Of a stretch of 64,000 bases of DNA, positions 54,262 to 63,952 are shown piece after piece; position 1 is the first letter of the stretch, and each line of letters opens with the position of its first letter. The translations under genes were made by a program, and so were the position numbers. The DNA is from Trichomonas tenax (taxonomy: Eukaryota > Parabasalia > Trichomonadida > Trichomonadidae): positions 22,035 to 86,034 of the forward strand of contig JALKBU010000100.1 in assembly GCA_023091735.1 (NCBI GenBank), in the 5' to 3' direction. The notes below the pieces were generated by a model. The model had not been told where the DNA came from. It saw only the letters and a list, made by a program, of their open reading frames with translations, and searched no databases.

Positions 54262-55072
54262 CTCTTATTACGTTGTCTTATATATGCATACCGTTATTTT
54301 GTATATTGTTTTTATTAGTTTATTAGTTTTATACATTGTTCTTTTTGTTTTGGAATTTAATTATCAATTGCTAAATCTGTACTATCTTAAGTTAGCTCAT
54401 TTGCAGCTATACAATCTGTATTATAATTGTAGAATCTTTAAAGAAAAACATAATTTTTCAAAAATATGAATTAAATATTTTTATTAAATGGTCCACTTAT
54501 GTATCCAAATCTGGCCAAGCCTTGAGTTTCATGTTAAATAAAATTTTTTGTCCATTCATTTGGTTCTTGAATAGCAGTTATTGATCGTTATTAATTACGA
54601 AGCTATTTAATTAATTTTGCAATTTTTTGTCACGTAAACTGCTGACTTATTCATTTTGTCATGCAAATTTTGTTGCATGTAGATTTTTATGAGAAAGCAA
54701 AATGAACATAATATCAATATTGAAGTCATTTTTACGCTTGAAACCAGTAGTATACAGATTGTGATTTTCCGGGGTAATCCAAAATTTGGCTAACCCTAAA
54801 AATCAGCAATCTGAGAATATCCAAAACTATAACTTCCCTAATATATATAAAATAAACAATTTTCCTATAATTTATATCGAAATCCCAATAAATTCTTATA
54901 ATTTGATATTAAAATATATTGTTTAATTAATAATTAAAATTCTTATAGTAGGGATTTATTAATAGCTTATCTAATTGTTAGAATAAAAAATATTTTTTAT
55001 ATGTTATGAAAAAAAAAATAATTTTTATATATTATGAAAAAATTAATATATTTTTTTTTCTAATAAATAATT
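54262..55072. other. Spacer at left edge of the Maverick relic
   Basis: Very AT-rich towards 55 kb, with two copies of TTTTTATAT(G/A)TTATGAAAAAA about 35 bp apart (54991-55045). No gene before 55073. Confidence 0.45.
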
Positions 55073-55327
55073 ATGACAACAACTGTTGAGAAAATTATGG
55101 AGGTTATTCATAATAAACATTTTGTATGTAATGTTTTAAATGATTATTGTTCGATATTTGAACATTATAATGTTTTATATGATGATTATCATAATACAAG
55201 AGAAATATTACTTTCTAAAATTAAAAAAGAACATCCTGAATTAATATTTGATAATATATCAGATGAAGATTATAAAGAAATATCTATTGAATTTATTCGT
55301 GAATTATTTTCAGATATAATTAAATAA
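55073..55327 (+). CDS. Small Maverick-type ORF, 84 residues
   Basis: An intact, extremely AT-rich ORF. Predicted helices (VEKIMEVIHNKHFVCNVLND, YHNTREILLSKIKKEHPEL) and an acidic C-terminal half (FDNISDEDYKEISIEFIREL). It lies at the edge of the Maverick relic and shares its codon use (A/T-ending almost throughout). No family recognised. Confidence 0.45.
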   Translation: MTTTVEKIMEVIHNKHFVCNVLNDYCSIFEHYNVLYDDYHNTREILLSKIKKEHPELIFDNISDEDYKEISIEFIRELFSDIIK

Positions 55328-55386
55328 ATAAAACAATTATGAATATATTAAAATTGATTTTTGTTTTCACATTTCGAATATGTAAA

Positions 55387-55472
55387 TTTTACATTATGAC
55401 GATAATATAAACTTTACATTATGGCGATAATAATAACCTTAACATGTAAACTGTACATGATGACGATAGCAA
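55387..55472. repeat. Degenerate 26-bp tandem repeat, three units
   Basis: Units TTTACATTATGACGATAATA, TTTACATTATGGCGATAATA and TGTACATGATGACGATAGCA follow at about 26-bp and 38-bp offsets. AACATGTAAA lies between units 2 and 3. Confidence 0.6.
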
Positions 55473-55522
55473 ATAACCTTAAAATATTTCTCTCGATCGC
55501 GAAATTAAATGCTTGTTTGATT

Positions 55523-55564
55523 GGAGTTTAATGGAATAAAAAACTTTATTGGAATAAAGGTGAC
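55523..55564 (+). repeat. 42-bp repeat, exact inverted copy of 43099-43140
   Basis: Starts GGAGTTTAATGGAATAAAAA. It opens a 220-bp block (to about 55740) with at least six GGAATAA units and three GGAATC variants. Confidence 0.85.
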
Positions 55565-56020
55565 TTTATGCAAATAAAGTGAATTTGGAATCAAACCCTA
55601 TTTTGGAATAACCGCCAATTTGGAATAATGACTGTTATTCCATATGCCAAAAATAGACCGAAAAGTGACAATAATGGAATAATCGATTTTTTTGAATCAA
55701 AATGAATTCGGAATTGGAATCAAAAGTGGAATAATGGAATTAGGAATCGACCTCAAGGTTTCTGTTATATAGCAACTTATTAAAAAGTTGTTAGCTGACA
55801 TCGAGCTTGTTAACATGTCAGTTATTCTTCCATTTTGATTCCATGTTTCTTTTGAATAGAGAATACAGTGATGCGTGCTATGATATATGCAAGACGACAT
55901 CCAATGAATTCTATCGATTGAAAATGTAGTTTTGCTATAAAATGAAAAAATATCAGAATAAATCACTTCTAACATTTCGATTTTTTTAATCATTGTTATT
56001 GCATATGCTCTATATTTGAA

Positions 56021-57382
56021 GTGCACATCGATTTTGAAGATCTGGATCTTCCTTTTTCCTTTTTACCACAAATTCTGGATGATAGATGTATGACCAGAGA
56101 TAATTTCAGATATAAAATCAAAGATAAACTTAACGATTTTGATGCGTGTAGTTTATATCCATCAGCTATGGCCAGATTATTTGAAGTTGAAGGTAAACCA
56201 CAAATAATTCCACAAGAATATACCGATGATAAAATTTATGATAAGAATTCACCACATTATTTATTTAAACATTGTTTTGAAGAAAATCAAACAATTCCTA
56301 CAGATAATAATTACATCAGTTATTTTGTAGTGGATATCGAAATTTGTTCAGTAAATAAATCTAGACATTTCCTATTAATAGTGAAGCGTGTAACACAGCC
56401 CAATTCCATTGTCCCAAAAGATAAAATGGGATTGAATGGGCACGGTGTGACTATGACCGTAGGAAATCATAATGTGAACGAATGTTGTAATATGTGTGTG
56501 GATCTAATTACATTAGAAGATTTGCTCAAATATCAATAAATTTCATATAAAATAATTGGTGGAATTTATTGGTTGGGTAACAGAACGCATCGCATTCGTA
56601 ATGTTATTCATAAGGTTTATGATTTACATAGGCAATATAAAAAAGAGAAAAATCCTACACAAGAAGTTCTGAAACTTATTATGAATGCTAGTTACGGTAA
56701 ATCTATTCAGAAATCCATTAAAACAAGAAATGTCTATGTAGACAATTCCAAATCAGATTATTACTTATATTCACATTGGCATCAAGTTGAAGAATCATAT
56801 AAAATAGAAAATTCCGATATTACATGCTTTAAATTAAATACAGTATTAGATATGTAATTTAATAATCCAGTATTTGGCTTAAGTGTTTTATCGATGTCTA
56901 AACGTATAATGAATGAAGTAATGTGTTTAGCTGAAGATCTTAACATACCAATTTATTATCAAGATAATTTAATTAATACATTAGCTGAAGAATTTATGAA
57001 ATTACATCAGAGAGAACTTATTGGTACATATATGGGATAATTTCATAACGATTTTGATGAATTACCTAATTGTTATTGTACTTATCACATTTCTATCGGT
57101 AAGAAAATTTAGTATGATGAATTAGAAAATTATAATGGTGAACATTCATAACATTTTCGATGTAAGGGTATTCCCGAAGAAACTAATGTAGATTATGCCA
57201 ATAAACATTTCGATGGTAATGTTAAGAAATTATATGAATATTTATACGATGGTAATGAAATAAACATTAACCTATTATCTACCAGAACAAGATTTAAGAT
57301 AAATAAAAACGGTGAAATTGCTCATTGTGAAAAGTTTCAGAGAAAAGTTAAGGCATTAATACCAGAATATTTATCTAAATAA
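56021..57382 (+). pseudogene. Maverick/Polinton DNA polymerase B (protein-primed type), inactive fragment
   Basis: A single frame of 454 codons. Motif A is intact as DFDACSLYPSAM (about residues 39-50), motif B as IMNASYGKSIQKS, and LSMSKRIMNEV precedes motif C. Motif C, normally YxDTDS, reads IYYQDNLINTL, so the metal-binding Asp pair is lost. Stops at 56537 (TAA), 56855 (TAA), 57038 (TAA), 57110 (TAG) and 57149 (TAA) break it, with no frameshift. The N-terminal exonuclease domain is absent. The C-terminus (HFRCKGIPEETNVDYANKHF, ending ALIPEYLSK) looks complete. Diagnostic for a Maverick relic. Confidence 0.85.
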
Positions 57383-57420
57383 ATATGCAAAAATAAATTT
57401 CGATATTATTAAAATAGTTT

Positions 57421-57910
57421 TCAGAACACTATCTTAATATGCATTCCGATTTCTTTCATATGCTTAGAAACTTCTGGGTAATCATACTTTAAATTATATG
57501 TTTTATCACCATTAATAACATAAATCGTGTTAACCTTTCTATATTTATTCTTTGTTATACATCCCTCACCAATATCTTCAACATCTAACTGAACATCATC
57601 AGCATCAGTTAATAGCTTAATGAATTTCATCAATATTATATCGTCAGCAATAATTAACTTATTAATGTAAATAGGATTATCACGCATCATCTGAATAACT
57701 AAATTTAGAACTTCAATTTCATTTTTCGACATTTTAATTTCTGGGTTTTCTTCCGTAGGGATATTGCGATATTTAAATGTAACGGGTTCATCGGCATTAT
57801 CTTGTGATGCGTTAACGTAAACATTGGTTTCAGGTTTAACATTAACATTAACGTTTGAGAGTGTTTTGATTCTTCACGCTTTAAACTAATCATGGCATTC
57901 ATATTCATAA
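57421..57910 (-). pseudogene. Maverick-type hypothetical gene with one frameshift
   Basis: The 103-codon ORF (57732-57421; MSKNEIEVLNLVIQMMRDNP...) extends upstream in frame through NVNVKPETNVYVNASQDNAD and FKYRNIPTEENPEIK. A frameshift at about 57865 links it to a start at 57906-57908 (MNMNAMISLKREES). Restoring that would give about 160 residues. Charged, with beta-strands TIYVINGDKTYNLKY; no family recognised. Convergent with the polymerase. Confidence 0.5.
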
Positions 57911-57985
57911 TTTTAAATAAAAATAAAATTCGAGAATTATAGTTGAAATTTTCTCAGCAAACAAATTTATTGTTTGATTCCAATT

Positions 57986-58084
57986 TTATTGGCAGATATT
58001 AATATTTAACGCATTCATTAGTTTCTTAATTTGAATAATTATTTCATCGATTTCTTCTTGTAATTTATTAATATTATTTTCCAT
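57986..58084 (-). CDS. Tiny coiled-coil ORF, 32 residues
   Basis: MENNINKLQEEIDEIIIQIK plus a short tail; a heptad-like pattern of Ile/Leu. It lies 6 bp downstream of the next gene on the same strand, in the compact Maverick block. Could be real or a remnant. Confidence 0.3.
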   Translation of the reverse strand: MENNINKLQEEIDEIIIQIKKLMNALNINICQ

Positions 58085-58089
58085 GGTAA

Positions 58090-58431
58090 TTATTTTTCAG
58101 ACATATCGATATTAATACCATTATTTTTCTTGAAAGCATAATCTGTAATTAATTTCACATAAACAATACCATCTTTATCTTGGGCCATCGAATCAGATGG
58201 ACTACAAACATTTTGTTTGCGTTTAGTAATTTTGTAACCAGGTATCTTATATTTTGTATTTAATCTATATGTGGATAATTCGTTAAATTCTTCTTCATGT
58301 AAATTATAATATTTTTGAAATTCTTCAGGATTATTAAATGTGATAATTTCCGAGTTATAGCTTTCGATAATTTCTAAGGGTTTAACATCTTTTAAATTTT
58401 TCACGGAACCATTAACATATTTAAACGTCAT
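58090..58431 (-). CDS. Maverick-type conserved hypothetical protein, 113 residues
   Basis: An intact ORF from ATG 58429-58431 (MTFKYVNGSVKNLKDVKPLE). The central FNELSTYRLNTKYKIPGYKI followed by TKRKQ is the sort of segment repeated in several trichomonad Maverick proteins, as far as I recall. C-terminal GIVYVKLITDYAFKKNNGIN. Function unknown. Same strand and composition as its neighbours. Confidence 0.5.
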   Translation of the reverse strand: MTFKYVNGSVKNLKDVKPLEIIESYNSEIITFNNPEEFQKYYNLHEEEFNELSTYRLNTKYKIPGYKITKRKQNVCSPSDSMAQDKDGIVYVKLITDYAFKKNNGINIDMSEK

Positions 58432-58491
58432 TTATAATAAATAAAAATATTTAAACATTAATAAACGCGAATAAATTCGCAGTGAAACATT

Positions 58492-58960
58492 TTAAATGTT
58501 TCCAATAATTTTTAACATCCATCGTGGTACTTTAATAATTTTAGAATTCTTTAGAGATTTACAAACGAACAAATTACTATCTTTATCTATAACTTTAAAT
58601 TTTCCTAATGTTTTTGATTTAATTTTATCCATGGAATGTGCTATGTTATAAACTTCGACAGTTTTACCAATAACATCATATTTCGGCATAGTTGTCGTTA
58701 CAAAGTTTTCTTTAGCCCTTTCCAAACAATTTATTGACGTTCCATATTGCCTGTCATATCATTTGGGGCAACTGGTCTTTTGAAAAATTTAGAGAATGTT
58801 ACATTATGTGAATTATTGTATTCATTAACTAAGAAATTCGTATTAATATGATCTAAATATTTTTGTTGTTGCTTTTCTGACATTGTTTCTGAATTTTCTT
58901 TTTCGATATTTTTATCAGGATTTACTATATCATATATATCATAATAATAATTTTATTTTG
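58492..58960 (-). pseudogene. Maverick-type gene, 5'-truncated and frameshifted
   Basis: Frame 1 runs from about 58960 (YDIYDIVNPDKNIEKENSET, then MSEKQQQKYLDHINTNFLVN) to about 58750. A one-base shift continues as RQYGTSINCLERAKENF and YDVIGKTVEVYNIAHSMDKI to IKVPRWMLKIIGNI at 58492. The C-terminal part looks like a small beta-barrel (KTVEVYN, GKFKVIDKDSNLFVCKSL). The coding text stops abruptly near 58960, marking the right border of the relic about 215 bp before the acyltransferase gene. Confidence 0.5.
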
Positions 58961-59175
58961 CAGAATCAAACAATTTTATTGCAACATAGAAAATCAAGAA
59001 ACTCGAGGAATAGATTGAAAATCAACGAGCGGACCGAATCTGCCACGAGAATTTCCGCTCAATTAATCAAAAATTACTCACTGCGAAATCTGATTGAAAT
59101 ATCGTTATATTTACATCACATGAAACAAACTCTATTTCAATATCCTTCAGTTTTTTCGAAATCATTTATTTCTCA

Positions 59176-60426
59176 ATGAGAAAAGCAATTGGATGGGAAA
59201 AGAATTTCTTTGGAAACAAGACATTCTTACAATTCGCTCTAAAAGTCAAAGATTCAAAGTATGTGATGCCTGTTGTTCAAAAAGCTATTAAATCTGTTAT
59301 TGGATTCCATGTATGTACTGAAAATGATATGATTTACCCAACAAAAGAGCAAACACCGGTATTTAAACTGCCAGATACATTCAGATCCCTCAATGAAGCG
59401 TGTTATTACATGCACGAAAAGCACACAAGACCATTAAATCAGGCTTTAGCTTCTATTGGAGCTAATTCGGACACAATTGTATTAAATGTAAGTCACGCTG
59501 CATCTGATGCAAGATACTTTTCGAATCTTCTCGAAGTATTAAAATCAGATGAAAATCTAAACACTCCAGAAATGCTTGAATCTGTTGACGACGCACTCAA
59601 GAAGGAAATCAAAGAATACAACGATGTATTACCAGCATTTAACGCAGTAAATCCAAATCTTACAAGAATTCATCCTCATGATAAGACATACACATCAATG
59701 CACTATGTTTCTCACCTCACAACAGCCATATCTAATTGTGAGGATATCAAATGCTACAACAAAAAGACTAAATTACTGCATAGATATTCAGAAAATGTCT
59801 GGTCTTCAGTTATATTGGCTGCATCTGCTTTTTCTGGAAATATTTCGAAGATTGGCGTCGGCACATACATCGATTTACGTCCATACATCAAGAATCCTGG
59901 AATGCAACATTGCAACATCATTTCTTCGATATTAGTGTCTGCAAATGTTACAAAAGATATGATGTTGGGTGAGTTCATGACAGCACTTCGTACAGATTTC
60001 CAAACTAAGTTAGAAAAGAAAGAACACTTTGGATATCTTAAAGCTATGCAAGTCAACGGAACTTACCACAGAGGAACTATTCCAGGAGTAGGTATTGATA
60101 TGTCCAGCATCGGCGTTTTAAAGCTTGGTAGTCCATTCATCGATGCTTGGTTTGGACTATTGCAGAGAGGCGATAGGTCAAAAGGATCATGTTCCTACCT
60201 CAATTTCACTCTTACTGATGGAATCAAATCCCAGCTTGTCGGGAGAATCAGACATTCTCCATTCTCATTAAGCGACAGAGAGGCCAATGTCTATGTTAAA
60301 TCAGTCCACTATGCGCTAGAAAACTTTGATCCAGATATAACGGTTGGAAGAGCACTTGATGAATTAATGGAATATCAAAAACAAGTCCGTAGAGGTTTTC
60401 CAAACCAGATAATTGCAGCAATGTAA
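59176..60426 (+). CDS. CoA-dependent acyltransferase superfamily protein (condensation/AATase-like)
   Basis: A 416-residue protein. It opens MRKAIGWEKNFFGNKTFLQF like alcohol-acetyltransferase/condensation-type proteins. The catalytic HxxxD motif is H107-A-A-S-D111 (VLNVSHAASDARYFSNLL). Later family-like elements are VGTYIDLRPYI (position of the N/D-F-R motif) and the second-subdomain strand SYLNFTLTDGI. These enzymes transfer acyl groups from CoA or carrier to an alcohol or amine; the substrate cannot be read here. No signal peptide or membrane segment. TCATTTATTTCTCA directly before ATG is an initiator match. No carrier-protein or NRPS domain nearby. Confidence 0.82.
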   Translation: MRKAIGWEKNFFGNKTFLQFALKVKDSKYVMPVVQKAIKSVIGFHVCTENDMIYPTKEQTPVFKLPDTFRSLNEACYYMHEKHTRPLNQALASIGANSDTIVLNVSHAASDARYFSNLLEVLKSDENLNTPEMLESVDDALKKEIKEYNDVLPAFNAVNPNLTRIHPHDKTYTSMHYVSHLTTAISNCEDIKCYNKKTKLLHRYSENVWSSVILAASAFSGNISKIGVGTYIDLRPYIKNPGMQHCNIISSILVSANVTKDMMLGEFMTALRTDFQTKLEKKEHFGYLKAMQVNGTYHRGTIPGVGIDMSSIGVLKLGSPFIDAWFGLLQRGDRSKGSCSYLNFTLTDGIKSQLVGRIRHSPFSLSDREANVYVKSVHYALENFDPDITVGRALDELMEYQKQVRRGFPNQIIAAM

Positions 60427-60675
60427 TTTTTATGTAAATACTTCGGTTATCAAAACTATATCTCATATTTTTGAAATTTGATTGTTTTCTTGATCAACTG
60501 TCAATGTTTTACACACTGAATATAAATTAGACCTCAAAAATCCTATCTAGTGAACATCATTTGAGCTTTCAAAACTCATTTTTTGGATCCTGAAAATATT
60601 TGATGAAAGTCTAAAACAAAGATTTCAGCTTCGGAGACTTAAAAATCGGTAAATCAAAACGAACATACAAACAAT
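60427..60675. other. Convergent intergenic region
   Basis: AT-rich, 249 bp between the convergent acyltransferase and membrane-protein genes. No terminator recognisable. Confidence 0.4.
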
Positions 60676-61842
60676 TTAGGTGGTTTTCATAATAAAAATA
60701 TCACTTGAAGTGGTTGAATAAGCAGATATCATAGTGTAAGATGATGAAAGAGACATTGACAAATCTGGGTCAGAAACATTCTGTCCTGAGAATTGATCAC
60801 CTCTGTCTCTTACTTTTTTTGCAGATCTGAAGATATTAATAACAGTTAATAAGACAACAACTATAATGATGATTGTTCCTGTGGATATTGTGGCAATCTT
60901 AGTCGTTTTAGATACTTCAGGAAGTATAAAATTCGTTGGTAATGGCGGATGTGCTTCTTTAATCTCTGGGATGTCATCGCCACGAATAATCACATTGGGT
61001 GGGTCAGCGTAGAGTCCATTCCATGTTGGATATGGTGTATAGATTGGTGTTTGCAATGGAACTTTTGTCTTGTAACTTTGTGTTTGAGGTTTAGGTGTCT
61101 TTGGCTTAGGTGTGGGCGGCCTTGGTGTTGGTGTGCTTGGATTAAATGTCATATTTAAGACTTCTGCGTCTTTAACGACGAACGGTTCCGGTATATTATC
61201 ATTGGCATTGGTAATGACATACGAAAGGCGTCTATTTCCATGCGAGTTTGAAAGTCCAATAACCAAATATATTGGTCCATCAGTAGATTGTATTGTTACG
61301 GATGAACCCTTGTTGATGGTCGGAAAATAATCGTTTCCTTCTCTATAAGCGAGGCTATCATTTGGAAGTAAATTATTTGTTAATTCTAAAGTACCAACAT
61401 CAAGCAAGTGAATCATGCAAAATGCAGAACCGGACTTTATGTTATGATTCGTAATAAAGCTGTTTATATCTATTTCTAGAGAAGATAAAATAAAAGTTCC
61501 TGACGGGCACCTTGAAGGGTTGGTCGTTCCAGCTCTTATTTGAAGATCTTTCTCAACCTGACCTTTAATGATGATAAACAAAGCATCATTAGACAAGAAA
61601 ATGTTTTTCTTTTCTTCGTTAGTGGCAACGTACCAACCAGGATCATCCCAACCATTCCAAATTGGTATGCGACTGTATTTAACATCAATTGTATCGTCAA
61701 TTCCATAAATATACGCAAAATTAATCGATCCTTGATCGCCTTTGTTGATATGAACAAGGCAATCATTGGAAGGGCTCGTATTGCAGGACTGCTTCATAAC
61801 ATGCTTGTTAAAGTATAATGAGCTTAAACAGAGAAAAAACAT
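60676..61842 (-). CDS. Type I membrane protein with Pro/Thr-rich stalk
   Basis: A 388-residue protein. A short N-terminal hydrophobic stretch (MFFLCLSSLYF) may be a signal peptide. An ectodomain of about 215 residues with Cys and two pre-peptidase-like beta units follows (GDQGSINFAYIYGIDDTIDV; KGSSVTIQSTDGPIYLVIGL). Residues about 233-275 are a Pro/Thr/Lys stalk (PSTPTPRPPTPKPKTPKPQT). One transmembrane helix (ISTGTIIIIVVVLLTVINIF, about 316-335) and a 50-residue Ser-rich cytoplasmic tail complete it. It looks like a surface protein of a trichomonad family; ligand unknown. Intact, unlike the larger surface genes in this window. Confidence 0.75.
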   Translation of the reverse strand: MFFLCLSSLYFNKHVMKQSCNTSPSNDCLVHINKGDQGSINFAYIYGIDDTIDVKYSRIPIWNGWDDPGWYVATNEEKKNIFLSNDALFIIIKGQVEKDLQIRAGTTNPSRCPSGTFILSSLEIDINSFITNHNIKSGSAFCMIHLLDVGTLELTNNLLPNDSLAYREGNDYFPTINKGSSVTIQSTDGPIYLVIGLSNSHGNRRLSYVITNANDNIPEPFVVKDAEVLNMTFNPSTPTPRPPTPKPKTPKPQTQSYKTKVPLQTPIYTPYPTWNGLYADPPNVIIRGDDIPEIKEAHPPLPTNFILPEVSKTTKIATISTGTIIIIVVVLLTVINIFRSAKKVRDRGDQFSGQNVSDPDLSMSLSSSYTMISAYSTTSSDIFIMKTT

Positions 61843-63840
61843 TTTGTAAATAAAAAATTGAAGTAGCTCTCAAAATATTTTAAAAATTGAGAGATCCCAT
61901 TGGTGCCTCAATTTCAATCTGAGTGTAAAGTACACCAGAAAACATACATCATTAATTTCACTCATCTTGCATCGTAGATCAGTTATTGATCAAAAATATA
62001 GAAAATAATTGGGACTAACAAATATTTCTGAGGGAAAAATTTGGTGAGGTGAAAAAAATTGCATTTTTGACATACAGAAAAGGATTTTGGCAATTTTGGC
62101 CGATTTTTAAAACAACATTATATATGTAAGGAGATCATGGTTTAATGATTATTTTTATAAAAAAACTGACATCAATAAATGAACAAAGTTGCTCAATTTT
62201 ATCATTGTAAGCCTATTATCGAGCAGAGTTAATATGTAAACTAATCAAATTTTCAAGGAATATTCAATTTTCTGAAGTCATTATGCTAGACATTGAGGCG
62301 CTCGGATTGAGTTCAACCCACTGCCTGACTTTATTTTGAGAAATTTACATTAACATTTTTCATTTTCATTCCATTACAATTGCTAAAGCTATTACCATCA
62401 AAGTATTTCCTTAAATTCTTTCACAATTCAGTTTCAATTGAAGTCATCATTGAACTCTAACGACTCATATATCAACTCTCAACATAGCAAAAGCATATTT
62501 TCGTAATTTTTGTTTCTATCGATTTGAACTTAAAACAACTTTTGATTTTGTTGTAAAAATAGGCTCTACATAGTGATGAATATCATTAATACAACAAAAT
62601 TTTTGTTGTGACAATCAAACACTCAAATTCTAAAAATCTTATGGAAATATCACCGGTAAATTATAACCATCAAATATTTTATTGATTTTGTTTTTGTGAT
62701 TTTATCAGCCCCTCAAACCAAATAATCAGGTGTCAGTCATTGATAAACAGTTTTGCCATATCCTACTGCAGTTATTTATGAAATCAGTAACTTCCCAAAA
62801 TAAAACAAGTCAGATTGCATTTTGCATCTAACAAGTTTTCTATTCATTTGGTTTAAGGAATCATTTTGAATGGTTCTGTGTTTGCTGTTTCTGCTTTGAC
62901 TTTTTGTAACAGCGCTCAATTTTGCCTAATTCTCAAATAATCATGAAATTGCCAAAAGGATATAACAAAGCACTTAGTTCCTAATGACATTTATCATTTT
63001 CAATAGCTTCGATGTAAATAAAAATTGTTTCAATTTCATTTTACACTTTTTATATAAATGAATGGTTTTCAATTCCCCTACGTTCAATATATGTCTTTAC
63101 TATTGATATATGTTGGAATAATGTGGTAATTTCTAATGATTATTTAATATTTTATGTTGAGAAGATTTGAAATGAGAATCTAGATCAACATGTTCATATA
63201 ATTATTCCCAAAACATTCATATATTAGATCTGTATAAGCTATTTGCATTGCTATATTACGCTTATTTATAATTCACAAAAAATACTTCAATGTTATTTAA
63301 GCGAACAATTTACATTGATTCATATTGCCATGATATGCGCAAACACAAAATACCAATAAAAACAGCTTAATATATTTTTATTGAATATTATCAAAAAGAT
63401 ATCAATAAAATTTATTGAGTCAATCATTTTCAACTATTCCAAATATAATACTGGATGTAGCATATTACAACCAAATGCATATGAAGCATTATAAACATGT
63501 AATAAGCTATCAATTTATAATGCTTCATTTATGCCTCAACTACAGAATAAAATTCAATTTAGCTAGAGCTCTATGATATACTTCTTCCAATATTAGAAAT
63601 CATGCAACTTTATTTTTCAAATAACGTATTAAAGTCAGAAATTGTGTAGATTACAAAAACACATACAGAATTGTTGAGCCAATTATGGAAAAGGAATAAA
63701 TACGGATTTTTCATATTAAGAAAATGCGCTGCTAAGAAAGAATAGAATTCAATTGATGCATATTTTATATTTCTGTGCTCTGAAATAAGGAATATCGATA
63801 AAAAATGATATCCTTAAAAAACAAAGTTCTAAATAAGAGT
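61843..63840. other. AT-rich spacer (2 kb)
   Basis: No ORF supported. One good hairpin at 63477-63534. Confidence 0.5.
63477..63534. repeat. Lone hairpin with 14-bp perfect stem
   Basis: TGAAGCATTATAAA (63482-63495) pairs exactly with 63514-63527. GCATA (63477-63481) pairs with TATGC (63530-63534) across a 2-nt bulge. Loop of 18 nt. Confidence 0.6.
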
Positions 63841-63845
63841 CTATG

Positions 63846-63952
63846 ACAAAAGTGAACACCAAAAAGTGACACAGGAACCTTAAAGTCACTTTTCATGAAT
63901 AAACTGTCACTTTTTGCGCGGGCAAATTGTCACCTTTATAAAAAGTGTCATA
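63846..63952. promoter_or_regulatory. Cluster of GTCAC(T/C)TTT boxes in both orientations
   Basis: Plus-strand boxes at about 63893 (GTCACTTTTCAT), 63908 (GTCACTTTTTG) and 63929 (GTCACCTTTAT); inverted copies AAAAAGTGACAC (about 63862) and AAAAAGTGTCA (about 63940). Probably promoter sequence for a gene beyond the window end, or a repeat carrying such boxes. Confidence 0.45.

Noticed and set aside
43099..55564. A single 12.4-kb transposon bounded by the 42-bp inverted repeats
   Set aside because: The interval holds ordinary host genes (C2, Myb, the 43272 gene) and unrelated transposon remnants, while the Maverick genes lie outside it. Two copies of a dispersed repeat is simpler.
5152..57382. 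Alternative genetic code (TAG/TAA read as Gln), suggested by many in-frame TAG codons at Gln-like positions
   Set aside because: Intact genes in the window end with TAA (FKBP, C2, Myb), TAG (kinase, ankyrin, chromodomain) and TGA (TVP23, HMG), and contain none internally. Broken genes also carry TGA stops and frameshifts, so pseudogene decay explains them.
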